This document shows, piece by piece, positions 35,400-44,163 of a DNA stretch of 64,000 nucleotides (position 1 is its first letter; the number at the start of each line of letters is the position of its first letter). The position numbers and the translations under genes are program-made. This stretch comes from Azospirillum sp. TSH64. GTDB taxonomy: Bacteria > Pseudomonadota > Alphaproteobacteria > Azospirillales > Azospirillaceae. The notes under the pieces were generated by a model. It was not told the origin of the DNA. It was given only the letters and a program-made list of their open reading frames with translations, and made no database searches. The stretch covers positions 5,808,806 through 5,872,805 of the forward strand of contig NZ_LGQW01000015.1 in NCBI RefSeq assembly GCF_003116035.1, written 5' to 3'.

Positions 35400-35971
35400 G
35401 ACCGTGCACCGTCCTTCTGACGGATCAGGGGTTGAAGCCGGGCCCGCACGACGCGGCGCGCCCGGACCAGCAGACTTTCCATAGCCGAAACAGACACCTG
35501 CAGTATTTCCGATGCTTCAGCGCACGTCATCTCCTCATGGTAGCAGAGGCTGAGCGCCGCCCGCTGCCGCTCGGGAAGGGCGGCGATCGCGGCATCCACC
35601 GCAGCACCGATGCGGATGCCGTCGATCACCGTCTCGGCGCTCCAGGCCGGGTCGATGATCTCGTCGGCGGCATCCAGGGGGGCGAAGCTGCGCCGCCGCT
35701 TGTAGTCGATGGCACGGTTCACCACGATCCTGTACAGCCAGGTCGTGAAGCGGGTTCCGTCGCCGCGCCAGCGGTCGGCGTTGGCCCAGATCTGCAGGAA
35801 GGCGTCCTGCGCGACCTCCTCGGCGTCGGCGGCGTTCCCGACAACCCGTTGGGCCAAGGCGATGCTGCGGCGCAGATGTCGGCGCGTGAGCGTTCCAAAC
35901 GCTTTGCGGTCACCGGCCGCGGCGTCCGCCATCAACGCCTCGTCCGTCACCGTTTCCTCGGTAGGCTTCAC
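35396..35971 (-). CDS. ECF-type RNA polymerase sigma factor
   Basis: 191 aa. Region 2 (AFGTLTRRHLRRSIALAQR, DAEEVAQDAFLQIW, FTTWLYRIVVNRAIDYKRRR) and region 4 (ALPERQRAALSLCYHEEMTCAEASEILQ, split) are complete, and no extra domain is present. Starts at GTG. Probably controlled by the next gene product, and likely autoregulated, although no promoter motif was recognised upstream. Confidence 0.92.
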   Translation of the reverse strand: MKPTEETVTDEALMADAAAGDRKAFGTLTRRHLRRSIALAQRVVGNAADAEEVAQDAFLQIWANADRWRGDGTRFTTWLYRIVVNRAIDYKRRRSFAPLDAADEIIDPAWSAETVIDGIRIGAAVDAAIAALPERQRAALSLCYHEEMTCAEASEILQVSVSAMESLLVRARRVVRARLQPLIRQKDGARS

Positions 35972-36299
35972 GCCGTCGTCCGCCCGCTCCCGGTTGCTGT
36001 CAGGCTTTTATACGCCGCCGGGGCCGGAAGTCCTGCGCGGCGGCAGGCAATTTTCCCATAGGGGATTTCCCTGAGAAGCGGCACTGCCCAGTGTATAATT
36101 TCCATAAGAATCCTTATGTGTCTTTTGTATATGTTCGCGGGACCGCCCTCTCCCGGCGCGCTGCGCGGCTGGCATCGCTGCCCGCCCGACGGGAACTCCC
36201 ATCGGGAACTCCGATGCGGCCTGCCGGTTGTTCCAAGCATGAGCGTGGCGTCACCGGACATCGGCGGCGCCACCAAAGACGCCATTGAAGGACGACATC
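35972..36299. other. Gene-free region with a palindrome and possible promoter
   Basis: No credible coding frame. It contains TATAAT at 36094-36099, followed by a perfect CATAAG-AATC-CTTATG palindrome at 36103-36118, where an operator next to a start site would lie. The -35 position is weak. It precedes the 28-aa membrane protein gene. Confidence 0.45.
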
Positions 36300-36386
36300 A
36301 TGCTCAAGATTCTCGGCTGGGCCATCCTGATCATCTTCATCATCGGCCTGCTGGTCGTCACCGGCATCCTGAAGTTGATCTTCTGA
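36300..36386 (+). CDS. Small single-pass membrane protein, 28 aa
   Basis: An ATG with GAAGGA seven bases upstream opens a 28-codon frame that is almost entirely hydrophobic (MLKILGWAILIIFIIGLL, then a second hydrophobic run ending KLIF) with lysines near both ends. One inner-membrane helix. A palindrome and TATAAT lie about 200 bp upstream, and a hairpin lies just downstream. Function unknown; similar tiny proteins exist in related bacteria, to my memory. Confidence 0.7.
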   Translation: MLKILGWAILIIFIIGLLVVTGILKLIF

Positions 36387-36393
36387 TCCTGCC

Positions 36394-36423
36394 CGGCCCG
36401 CACGGACAACCCGCTGCGGGCCG
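36394..36423 (+). terminator. Hairpin after the 28-aa gene
   Basis: CGGCCCGCA pairs perfectly with TGCGGGCCG around a 12-nt loop, starting 8 bp after the stop. No T-run, so termination may need help. Confidence 0.5.
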
Positions 36424-36834
36424 ATGCGGGCTGTGTCGCGCATGCTGCACAGGTCAGGTTGGCGTCCCCGTCCCCGCATCCGATCCTTTGTTGCAGGCAA
36501 TCATGGAACCGCTGCGGCATGCTTGCTTGCAAGCTATCACAAGCGTACGTTTGGAATATGCTCTTCGGCGTATGATGAAAGAGCGAAAATCTGAAAAATC
36601 CAAGAACGATCATACAACGTATCCTATGATAATGAAGCTTAGGGTCTGACAGATTATCCTGTCGCTTCGTTCACCTCCGACGCGGTGCGGGCGGCGAAAG
36701 CAGGGTTATAAAGCCGCTGATTATGCTGAATACCGGCGAAGGCCGGCGGGCTACATCAGCGGGCCTGAGTTGAAGACGGGGCCGGCCCAGGAAGGGACCG
36801 TCGAACTTGTGACCGAGACGAGCAAAGGACGATT
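36424..36834. other. Gene-free leader of the bacteriophytochrome operon
   Basis: 411 bp without a credible frame. The stretch 36530-36660 is clearly AT-rich for this genome and probably holds the operon promoter. GCTTGCAAGC (36525-36534) is a 10-bp palindrome. No clear -35/-10 pair was recognised. Confidence 0.4.
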
Positions 36835-39096
36835 GTGACGCCTGCAACCGGACCGGAACCGTGGCCCCAGACCATGGCGGGCACGCTCGACCTCGACGCC
36901 TGCGCGCGCGAACCGATTCACCTCCCCGGCAGCATCCAGCCGCATGGCCATCTGCTGGCGGTGGAGGCGGACAGCCTGCGTCTCGTCTGCGCGAGCGCCG
37001 AGGCCGGAGCTGTGCTGAACCGTGCGCCCGCCGACGCCTTCGGTCTGCCGGTCGACCGGCTGATCGACTGCACATCAACGGCGTCGCTGGTCCGTGGACT
37101 GCGCAACGCCCCGGCGGAGCCGGTGCAGCTCGAAATCCTCAAGCTGCGCGGCGGCGCCGACCATCAGGCCATCGCCCACCGCTCGGGTGCCGTGGTGATC
37201 CTGGAACTGGAGGAACTGCCCGCCACCGGCGCCGGCACGCTTGAGGCGCTGTACCCGCAGATGCGCGAAGGCATCCGGCGCATGCAGGCCGCCCATGATT
37301 TCGACGCCCTGCTGGCCAGCACGGCCGAGGAGGTGCGGACGCTGACCGGATTCGACCGCGTGCTGGTCTACCGCTTCGACGAGCAGTGGAACGGCACCGT
37401 CATTGCGGAGGACGGCAACGACCGCCTGCCCTCCTACCGCGGCCTGCGCTTCCCGGCCTCCGACATTCCGCAGCAGGCCCGGCGGCTCTATGCGCTGAAC
37501 CGCCTGCGGCTGATCGCCGATGCCCGCTACCAGCCGGTTCCGATCCTGTCGGCCAGGCGGGATGCGGAGCCGCTGGACCTCAGTTTTTCGGTGCTGCGCA
37601 GCGTCTCGCCGGTGCATCTCGAATATATGCGCAACATGGGCACGCCGGCCTCCATGTCGATCTCCGTGATGGACGGCGACAGGTTGTGGGGCCTGATCTC
37701 CTGCCACCATGCGGAACCGCGGCAGGTCTCCTTCGCGGTGCGCACCGCCTGTGACCTGCTCGGGCAGGTGCTGTCCAGCCAGATGATCGCGCTGGAGCGG
37801 GCGTTGGACGCCGACCACCGCATCCGCTCCAAAAGCACGCAGGCCCGCCTGCTCGCGCACATGGCGGCGGCGGAGAGCTTCATCGACGGGCTGAGCGAGG
37901 ACCGCGAGGATCTGCTGGGGCTGGTCAACGCCGACGGCGCCGCGATCCTGTTTGACGGAGATTGCCGGCTGATCGGCCGCACCCCGCCGCGGGAAGTGGT
38001 CGAGGCCGTCGCCGCCGAGCTGGCCGGACAGGGCATCAAGGATCTGTTCGTCAGCCACCAGCTTCCGGCCGAGATGCCGGCCGCCGCCGGGATGGAGCGG
38101 ACCGCAAGCGGCCTGTTGGCGATCTCCATCTCACAGCTCCACCCGAGCTATCTTCTATGGTTCCGGCCGGAGATCGTGCAGTCGATCGACTGGGCCGGCG
38201 ATCCCAAGAAGGCGCGGGACTCCAGCGGCGTGTTGTCGCCGCGCAGTTCCTTTGAAGCGTGGAAGGAGACGGTGCGCGGCCAGTCCCTGCCCTGGCGCCA
38301 TGGCGAGATCGAGGCGGCCGGCGATTTCCGCAACGCCATCGTCAGCATCGTCTTGCGCAAGGCCGAGGAAATGGCCGCGCTGAACGAGGAGCTGCGCCGC
38401 AGCAACGGAGAGCTTGCCGCCTTCTCCTATTCGGTCTCGCATGACCTGCGGGCTCCGTTCCGGCACGTCACCAGCTATGCCGAACTGCTGCGCTCGCGCG
38501 CGGGCGACAAGCTGAGCGAGCGGGAGCGCCATTATCTGGACAGCATCATCGAGGCGGCGAGTTCGGCCGGGCGGCTGGTCGACGGGCTGCTGCATTTCTC
38601 ACAATTGGGCCGGGCCACGCTGGCGCGGGTGGAGGTCGATGTCGGCCAGCTGGTGGACGAGGTGCGGCATTTGCTGGAGCCGGATTTGCAAGGCCGCAAC
38701 CTGCGCTGGATTGTGCATCCGCTGCCCGGCGTGACCGGCGACCCGACCATGCTGCGGCTGGTGGTGCAGAATCTGCTGTCCAACGCCATCAAATACACCC
38801 GCGACCGGACCGAGCCGGAGATCGAGGTCGGGTGCCGCTCCAACGCCGACGCGCACGAGTTCTACGTCCGCGACAATGGCCGTGGATTCGACATGGCCTA
38901 TGCCGGTAAGCTCTTCGGCGTATTCCAGCGCCTGCACCGCGAGGAAGAGTTTGAAGGCATCGGCATCGGGCTTGCCAATGTCCGCCGCATCGTGGAGCGC
39001 CATGGCGGGCGGGTCTGGGCGGAAGGCAGGCTGGATCACGGCGCCACCTTCCATTTCTCCCTGCCGCGGTCCGCCGCCGCCACCGAATCGAGGTAG
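36835..39096 (+). CDS. bphP: Bacteriophytochrome histidine kinase
   Basis: 753 aa. PAS-GAF-PHY photosensor followed by HisKA and HATPase. The biliverdin-binding Cys is Cys23 (ACAREPIHLPGSIQPHG). The chromophore pocket has PASDIP (Asp210) and His261 (SPVHLEYMRNMG), and the PHY tongue carries PRSSF at 469-473. Phospho-acceptor His536 lies in YSVSHDLRAP, the N-box in NLLSNAIKYT. All key residues are present, so it should be a working red/far-red sensor kinase. GTG start preceded by AAAGGA. First of four genes; the response regulator starts 4 bp later. Confidence 0.95.
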   Translation: MTPATGPEPWPQTMAGTLDLDACAREPIHLPGSIQPHGHLLAVEADSLRLVCASAEAGAVLNRAPADAFGLPVDRLIDCTSTASLVRGLRNAPAEPVQLEILKLRGGADHQAIAHRSGAVVILELEELPATGAGTLEALYPQMREGIRRMQAAHDFDALLASTAEEVRTLTGFDRVLVYRFDEQWNGTVIAEDGNDRLPSYRGLRFPASDIPQQARRLYALNRLRLIADARYQPVPILSARRDAEPLDLSFSVLRSVSPVHLEYMRNMGTPASMSISVMDGDRLWGLISCHHAEPRQVSFAVRTACDLLGQVLSSQMIALERALDADHRIRSKSTQARLLAHMAAAESFIDGLSEDREDLLGLVNADGAAILFDGDCRLIGRTPPREVVEAVAAELAGQGIKDLFVSHQLPAEMPAAAGMERTASGLLAISISQLHPSYLLWFRPEIVQSIDWAGDPKKARDSSGVLSPRSSFEAWKETVRGQSLPWRHGEIEAAGDFRNAIVSIVLRKAEEMAALNEELRRSNGELAAFSYSVSHDLRAPFRHVTSYAELLRSRAGDKLSERERHYLDSIIEAASSAGRLVDGLLHFSQLGRATLARVEVDVGQLVDEVRHLLEPDLQGRNLRWIVHPLPGVTGDPTMLRLVVQNLLSNAIKYTRDRTEPEIEVGCRSNADAHEFYVRDNGRGFDMAYAGKLFGVFQRLHREEEFEGIGIGLANVRRIVERHGGRVWAEGRLDHGATFHFSLPRSAAATESR

Positions 39097-39100
39097 CCCG

Positions 39101-39574
39101 ATGGCCACGCTGAAACCGATCCTGCTGGTCGAGGACAACCCCAAGGACCTGGAGCTGACGCTGGAGGCGTTCGCCGAGGCGCAGCTCGCCAACGACATCG
39201 TCGTCGCCCGCGATGGGGCGGAGGCGCTGTCCTATCTTTTCCATGACGACGGGCAGGCGGTGTCGAAACCGACCGACCCGAAATATCCGGCCGTCATCAT
39301 CCTCGACATCAAGCTGCCGAAGGTGGACGGGATCGAAGTCTTGCAGCGGATCAAGGCGAACGAAAACACCCGCGCCATCCCCGTGGTCATGCTGACCTCT
39401 TCCAAGGAAGAGCAGGATCTCGTCCGCAGCTACCGCCTGGGGGTGAATGCCTTCGTGGTCAAGCCGGTCGGCTTTAAGGAGTTCTTCGACGCGATCCGCG
39501 ACATCGGCAGCTTCTGGGCGATCCTGAACGAGCCGCCTCCCGGCTGTCTTCCCCGCCGGCCGCGCGGTACCTGA
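39101..39574 (+). CDS. Single-domain response regulator of the phytochrome operon (Rcp1-like)
   Basis: 157 aa, receiver only. Phospho-acceptor Asp69 (IILDIKLPKVDG), acid pair in LLVEDNP, conserved Lys in AFVVKPVGF. Receivers of this type sit next to phytochrome kinases and take their phosphate. No output domain. The stop overlaps the next start by one base (TGATG). Confidence 0.92.
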   Translation: MATLKPILLVEDNPKDLELTLEAFAEAQLANDIVVARDGAEALSYLFHDDGQAVSKPTDPKYPAVIILDIKLPKVDGIEVLQRIKANENTRAIPVVMLTSSKEEQDLVRSYRLGVNAFVVKPVGFKEFFDAIRDIGSFWAILNEPPPGCLPRRPRGT

Positions 39575-41094
39575 TGGGTCAGGTGATCGACGCCGCCGGC
39601 AATACCGCGGGTCAGGACCCGCCGGCTCCCTGCCGCGTCCTCCTGCTGGAGGACAGCGGCATGGACGCCGATCTGGTGCGCGAACATCTTCGGATGATCG
39701 ACGACCATGCGTTCGACGTCCATCGCGTCGAGACGCGGCAGGCCTTCATCGATGCCGTCACCGACGGCGGGCCCTTTGACCTGATCCTGTCCGACTTCGA
39801 CCTGCCCGATTTCGACGGCATGTCGGCGCTGGCCATCGCGCGCGACCGCCTGCCGCGTGTGCCCTTCATCTTCGTGTCCGGCATGCTGGGCGAGGAGAAC
39901 GCCATCGAGGCGCTGAAGAAGGGCGCCACCGATTATGTCGTCAAACTGCGGATGGAGCGGCTGCAGGTGGTGGTCCGCCGCGCCCTGATCGAGGCGCGCG
40001 ACCGCAACGAGCTGGCCGACAAGCGCGCCGCGCTGGCCGAGAGCGAGGCGCGGCTGCGCTTTGCGCTGGAGGCCGGGCGACTTGGTTCGTGGGAACTGAC
40101 GCTGGCGACCAACCGGCTGCGCGTCTCGTCGATCTGCGCCGCCAACCTCGGTCTGGCCGATCCGGCGGACATTCCCACCTACGAGCGGCTGTTGGAGCAT
40201 GTCCATCCCGACGACCGCGAGCATCAGAAGACGATGGTCCGGCAGGCGGTGAGCAGCGGTTCGCCGCTCGACATGGAATACCGCACGGTCTGGCCCGACG
40301 GCAGCATCCATTGGGTGCAGGTGCGCGGCCGGGCCGTTTATGACAAGGACGGTGCGCCGATCGGGATGGCCGGCGTTTCGCTGAACATCACCGACCGCAA
40401 GAAGGCTGAGGAGCGGCAGCTGTTGCTGCTGGAGGAGCTGAACCACCGGGTCAAGAACACGCTGGCGATGGTGCAGTCCATCGCCAAGCAGACCCTGCGT
40501 GCCGCCCCGTCGGTGGAAGCCTTCCCTGATGCCTTCCAGTCCCGACTGCGCGCCCTGGCCCAGGCCCACGATCTGCTGACCCGCCGCCATTGGCAGGGCG
40601 CCTCGCTGAGCGAGATCGCCGCACTGACGCTGGAGCCCCATGTCCATGCCGGCCGCGTCAAGGTTGGCGGTCCGCCGGTCAACCTGACCACCGGGGTGGC
40701 GGTGTCGCTGCACCTCGCCTTTCACGAGCTTGCCACCAACGCCGCGAAATACGGCGCGCTGACGGCGGAAAACGGCCGTGTCGATCTGGATTGGGAGATC
40801 GTCAAGCCGGAGCAAACGCCGGTGCGCGATGGCGTGAGCCAATCCTCCGGACAGGCCGGTTCCGGCCAAGGCGGCGGCCGATCCGTCCGTGACGGTGGCG
40901 GCGCGCTGGTGCTGCGCTGGCGCGAAAGCGGCGGGCCGCCGGTGGTGCCGCCGACGCGCCGCGGCTTCGGGTCCCGCCTGATCGAGCGCGGCCTGGCGCA
41001 TGAGTTGGAGGGCGATGTCGCCCTTGCTTTCGAAACCGCCGGCGTGCGATGCCGGCTTGTCATTCCTCTGTCGTCGCGAGTGAGCCCGCAGTGA
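39574..41094 (+). CDS. Receiver-PAS-HWE hybrid histidine kinase
   Basis: 506 aa. An N-terminal receiver with Asp74 (LILSDFDLPDFDG), a PAS domain (about 155-280, ending GVSLNITDRKKAEE), then an HWE/HisKA_2 kinase with His291 (ELNHRVKNTLAMVQS), HELATNAAKYGAL and LRWRESGG. A Gly/Ser-rich insert (about 420-445) splits the ATPase region. The receiver in front of the kinase implies control by phosphate from another protein, plausibly the phytochrome. Confidence 0.92.
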   Translation: MGQVIDAAGNTAGQDPPAPCRVLLLEDSGMDADLVREHLRMIDDHAFDVHRVETRQAFIDAVTDGGPFDLILSDFDLPDFDGMSALAIARDRLPRVPFIFVSGMLGEENAIEALKKGATDYVVKLRMERLQVVVRRALIEARDRNELADKRAALAESEARLRFALEAGRLGSWELTLATNRLRVSSICAANLGLADPADIPTYERLLEHVHPDDREHQKTMVRQAVSSGSPLDMEYRTVWPDGSIHWVQVRGRAVYDKDGAPIGMAGVSLNITDRKKAEERQLLLLEELNHRVKNTLAMVQSIAKQTLRAAPSVEAFPDAFQSRLRALAQAHDLLTRRHWQGASLSEIAALTLEPHVHAGRVKVGGPPVNLTTGVAVSLHLAFHELATNAAKYGALTAENGRVDLDWEIVKPEQTPVRDGVSQSSGQAGSGQGGGRSVRDGGGALVLRWRESGGPPVVPPTRRGFGSRLIERGLAHELEGDVALAFETAGVRCRLVIPLSSRVSPQ

Positions 41095-41459
41095 CCGACA
41101 CTGATCTGTCGAACCTGACCGTCCTGATCGTCGAAGACGAACCGCTGATCGCCATGAGCCTGGAGGACGCCCTGATCGACCAGGGCGTCGCCTGTCTCGG
41201 CCCGGCGGGTTCGGTGTCGGCGGCGCTGGACATGATCGAAGCGGGCGGATTCGACATCGCTCTTCTCGATGTCAATCTGCGTGGTGAACGGGTGGACGCG
41301 GTGGCCGACCGGCTGGCCGGTGCCGGCATCCCCTTCATCTTCACCACCGGCCATGGGGCCGAGGGCCTGCCCGATGCCCATCGCACCCGGCCGGTGATCG
41401 GCAAGCCGTTCCGCGACATCGACATCACCGACGCCCTCGCCCGCCACCGGCCGCGCTGA
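41091..41459 (+). CDS. Single-domain response regulator, last gene of the phytochrome operon
   Basis: 122 aa from a GTG that overlaps the kinase stop (GTGA). Receiver with the acid pair EDE, Asp60 (IALLDVNLRGE) and Lys in VIGKPF. This is the type paired with HWE kinases. No DNA-binding part, so the operon has no visible transcription output; the signal may go to protein partners or to a diguanylate cyclase elsewhere. Confidence 0.9.
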   Translation: MTDTDLSNLTVLIVEDEPLIAMSLEDALIDQGVACLGPAGSVSAALDMIEAGGFDIALLDVNLRGERVDAVADRLAGAGIPFIFTTGHGAEGLPDAHRTRPVIGKPFRDIDITDALARHRPR

Positions 41460-41657
41460 TCCTCTGTCCCGCCGGTTCCGCCACCGGGCGGGACCGGCCC
41501 GCACACAAGGCATCGCCATTGGACCGACCGCGGTCCGGCACGCAGTCCTGCGTGCCGCTTCCGGCATGCTGGCTCCTGCTCTCTCCTCCCCGCCTCCCCC
41601 CGGCGCGACAACCTGTCGCGGCTGACAATCAGCCGCTTTGACAATGACAAGCTAACT

Positions 41658-41673
41658 TGTATACTAGTATGCA
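41658..41673. promoter_or_regulatory. Operator-like palindrome upstream of kdgT
   Basis: TGTATACTAGTATGCA: a perfect ATACTAGTAT core with outer TG/CA pairs, 108 bp before the kdgT ATG. The form is like GntR-type operators. The 322-bp gap 41460-41781 holds this site and no credible gene. Confidence 0.55.
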
Positions 41674-41781
41674 CAAAGCGACGCTTCGGCTGCCGCTTCA
41701 ACGAGATTGACGGCCGCTGAAACATGCCCAATGGCGAAGGGGCGCGGCGGCGACGGGATGAAATTCGCAGGAGTGTCTTCC

Positions 41782-42798
41782 ATGAACATCAAATCCCGGA
41801 TCGACCGCATCCCCGGCGGGATGATGATCGTCCCCCTGTTTCTTGGCGCCTGCCTGAATACGCTGGCTCCCAATACGGGGAAATTCTTCGGCTCCTTCAC
41901 CAACGGCCTGATCACCGGCACGCTGCCGATCCTGTCGGTGTGGTTCTTCTGCATCGGTGCCAGCATCAGCCTGAAGGCCACCCCGCTGGTCCTGCGCAAG
42001 AGCGGCGTGCTGGTTTCGGTCAAGATTCTCACCGCTGCGATGGCGGGCGTCATCGCCTCCTGGTTCATCCCGGCGGAGGGCATCACCTCCGGCTTCTTCT
42101 CCGGCCTGTCGGTGCTGGCGATCATCGCGGTGATGAACGACACCAACGGCGGCATGTACATGGCGCTGATGCAGCAGTACGGCACCAAGGAGGAGGCCGG
42201 CGCCTTCTGCCTGATGTGCCTGGAATCCGGCCCATTCATGACCATGGTCACGCTGGGCATCGCCGGTCTGGCCGCCTTCCCCTGGCAGACGATGGTCGGC
42301 GCGCTGCTGCCCTTCCTGATCGGCTTCGCGCTGGGCAACCTCGACAAGGATTTGCGGGCCTTCTTCACCCAGGGCGTCTCGGTGATGGTTCCCTTCTTCG
42401 CCTTCGCGCTGGGCAACAACCTGAACTTCTCGACCATCCTCAACACCGGCCTGCTGGGCATCGTGCTGGGGCTGGGCGTCATCGCCGTCACCGGCTTCAT
42501 GCTGGTGCTGGCCGACATCCTGCTGGCGAAGGGCAACGGCACGGCCGGCATCGGTGCCGCGTCCACCGCGGGGGCCGCGGTGACGGTGCCGCCGATCATC
42601 GCTTCCATCGAACCGACCTTCGCGCCGGTCGCTCCGTCCGCCACGGCGCTGATCGCCACCAGCGTGGTCGTCACCGCCCTGCTGACGCCGCCGCTGACCG
42701 CTTGGTGGGCGCGCCGGTTCGGCGTGCTGTCGCCCCGCTATCAGGCGGCCGAAGCGGCGAGACTGGCCCAGCCGGTGGGGATCGCTCCGGCCGAATAA
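41782..42798 (+). CDS. kdgT: 2-keto-3-deoxygluconate permease KdgT
   Basis: 338 aa, ten or so membrane segments. KdgT signatures: RIPGGMMIVPLFLGACLNT, AVMNDTNGGMYMALM, ESGPFMTMVTLG and STAGAAVTVPPIIA. Proton-coupled uptake of ketodeoxygluconate from pectin or uronate breakdown. CAGGAG lies eight bases before the ATG; an in-frame start at 41707 is rejected. No kdgK or kdgA neighbours, so it is a lone transporter gene. Confidence 0.9.
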   Translation: MNIKSRIDRIPGGMMIVPLFLGACLNTLAPNTGKFFGSFTNGLITGTLPILSVWFFCIGASISLKATPLVLRKSGVLVSVKILTAAMAGVIASWFIPAEGITSGFFSGLSVLAIIAVMNDTNGGMYMALMQQYGTKEEAGAFCLMCLESGPFMTMVTLGIAGLAAFPWQTMVGALLPFLIGFALGNLDKDLRAFFTQGVSVMVPFFAFALGNNLNFSTILNTGLLGIVLGLGVIAVTGFMLVLADILLAKGNGTAGIGAASTAGAAVTVPPIIASIEPTFAPVAPSATALIATSVVVTALLTPPLTAWWARRFGVLSPRYQAAEAARLAQPVGIAPAE

Positions 42799-42811
42799 GG
42801 GCGTGGATTGT

Positions 42812-42849
42812 AAAAGGCCGCCGGCGGGTTTCCCTGCCGGCGGCCTTTT
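42812..42849. terminator. Bidirectional terminator between kdgT and the copper chaperone gene
   Basis: AAAAGGCCGCCGGC pairs perfectly with GCCGGCGGCCTTTT (14 bp, 10-nt loop), so both strands have a T-run. It serves two convergent genes. Confidence 0.93.
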
Positions 42850-42852
42850 CCA

Positions 42853-43383
42853 TTACTGCTTCTGGGCCGGTGCGGCGTTGTGGGTGTGGCCGGCGCCGGC
42901 AGCCCCCATGCTGTGGCCTTCGGCCGGTGCCGCGGCCTGCCCGGCCGCCTCGACGGCGATCTCGACCTCGACGGTGCCGGCCTTCTCGAAACGCAGGGTC
43001 ATCGGGATATGGGCGCCCTTCACCAGCGGCTGCTTGAGGCCGAGCAGCATGATGTGCAGCCCGCCCGGCGCCAGCTTCACCGCCTCGCCCGCGGGGACCG
43101 GGATGCCGCCGGCGACTTCGCGCATCTTCATCACGCCGTTCTCGTTCAGATGGGTGTGCAGTTCGGCCTTCTCCGCCGCGGGGGTGGAGGCGCCGACCAG
43201 ACGGTCTTCCGTCGTTCCGGTGTTGGTCAGCGACAGATAGGCACCGCCATTCGGCGCGGACGGCGCGGTGGCGCGGGCCCAGGGGTGGCCGATCTCGATC
43301 GCACCGGCCTTGAAGCCGTGGGCCAGGGCGGTGCCGGCACCGAACAGGGCGATGGCTGCGGCGATGCCGAGAATGCGCTTCAT
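42853..43383 (-). CDS. PCu(A)C-type periplasmic copper chaperone
   Basis: 176 aa. Signal peptide (ending ALA-HGF) and a PCuAC cupredoxin-like domain. Copper ligands follow the family pattern: His76, Met87 (ten apart), His110 and Met112 (GGLHIM). A C-terminal His/Met tail (EGHSMGAAGAGHTHN) adds further copper sites. Such proteins deliver copper to cytochrome oxidase or take part in copper uptake. Downstream of the DUF2946 gene, same direction. Confidence 0.9.
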   Translation of the reverse strand: MKRILGIAAAIALFGAGTALAHGFKAGAIEIGHPWARATAPSAPNGGAYLSLTNTGTTEDRLVGASTPAAEKAELHTHLNENGVMKMREVAGGIPVPAGEAVKLAPGGLHIMLLGLKQPLVKGAHIPMTLRFEKAGTVEVEIAVEAAGQAAAPAEGHSMGAAGAGHTHNAAPAQKQ

Positions 43384-43592
43384 GAACTTGTCTCCTGGAA
43401 TGCGGATGTGAAGAACAGGGGGATTGCCGCCACGGCGAAAGACACCGTAGGGCTCGGCAAACGGGGCCTGCACCGGGCAGGCCGTGTTTGGGATCGCTAG
43501 CGCGACCGGAACGCCGGAATCCGCACAGGGATCGGGCGTGGCAGCCGGCAGCGGCGATGAGTCGAAGCGGAAGGGAAATCTGGCGAGCGACG

Positions 43593-44039
43593 TCAAGCCA
43601 GCGGTGGGGGAGCCCGTGCCTGGAGGGTCGACAGGAACCAGCCGGCGGCGACATGCTTGGCCGGGAGCAGGCGGGTGTCGCGGTCCATGGCAAGAGCGGG
43701 GCCGACCGCCAGCGGCGGCGGCGGCAAGGCCAGCCCGGTCACCAGCGGGCAGAGCGGACAATGGCCGGTTCCCGAGGGAGCCCCGTCCGGCGATTTCCCG
43801 TGATCGCCGTCACGGGCGATCCCTAGTCCGTCGATGCCGAAACCGGCCGCATCGGCCTGGATGGTGGTCAGGCCGCCGGAGGAGCAGATCGCCAGGGACA
43901 CGGTCCCGCCGGCCTGGGCGATCCCGCTGCTCATCAAGGGCATCCACCCCCAGGCGATGACCTGCAGCAAAAGGGCAGCCATCCCGGCCACAAGGCCGAG
44001 CCGCCGCACCCGCCGCACTGTCATCCGACCGAAAGCCAT
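43593..44039 (-). CDS. DUF2946-like membrane protein near copper chaperone
   Basis: 148 aa from ATG 44039 (ATG 44024 also possible). One N-terminal membrane segment and a Cys pair in CPLCPLVTGLALPPPP, the mark of DUF2946 proteins, which often accompany copper uptake genes. Low-complexity Pro/Ala tail. It precedes the PCu(A)C gene by 209 bp, in which no other gene is seen. Confidence 0.7.
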   Translation of the reverse strand: MAFGRMTVRRVRRLGLVAGMAALLLQVIAWGWMPLMSSGIAQAGGTVSLAICSSGGLTTIQADAAGFGIDGLGIARDGDHGKSPDGAPSGTGHCPLCPLVTGLALPPPPLAVGPALAMDRDTRLLPAKHVAAGWFLSTLQARAPPPLA

Positions 44040-44163
44040 CCGGCTTCGACGCCCTCTGCAATTGCCGGGCGTTCCCAGCAAGGATGCCGCCACGATAGCG
44101 CAGCGTTCGTGAACGGACGAGCGGCAAATGGACCCACAGGCGGCGCAGGGTCGGGCCGGCGTC

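Noticed and set aside
36116..36649. 177-codon frame spanning the 28-aa gene
   Set aside because: Overlaps the hydrophobic small gene in another frame, starts without a ribosome site and has no coherent domain.
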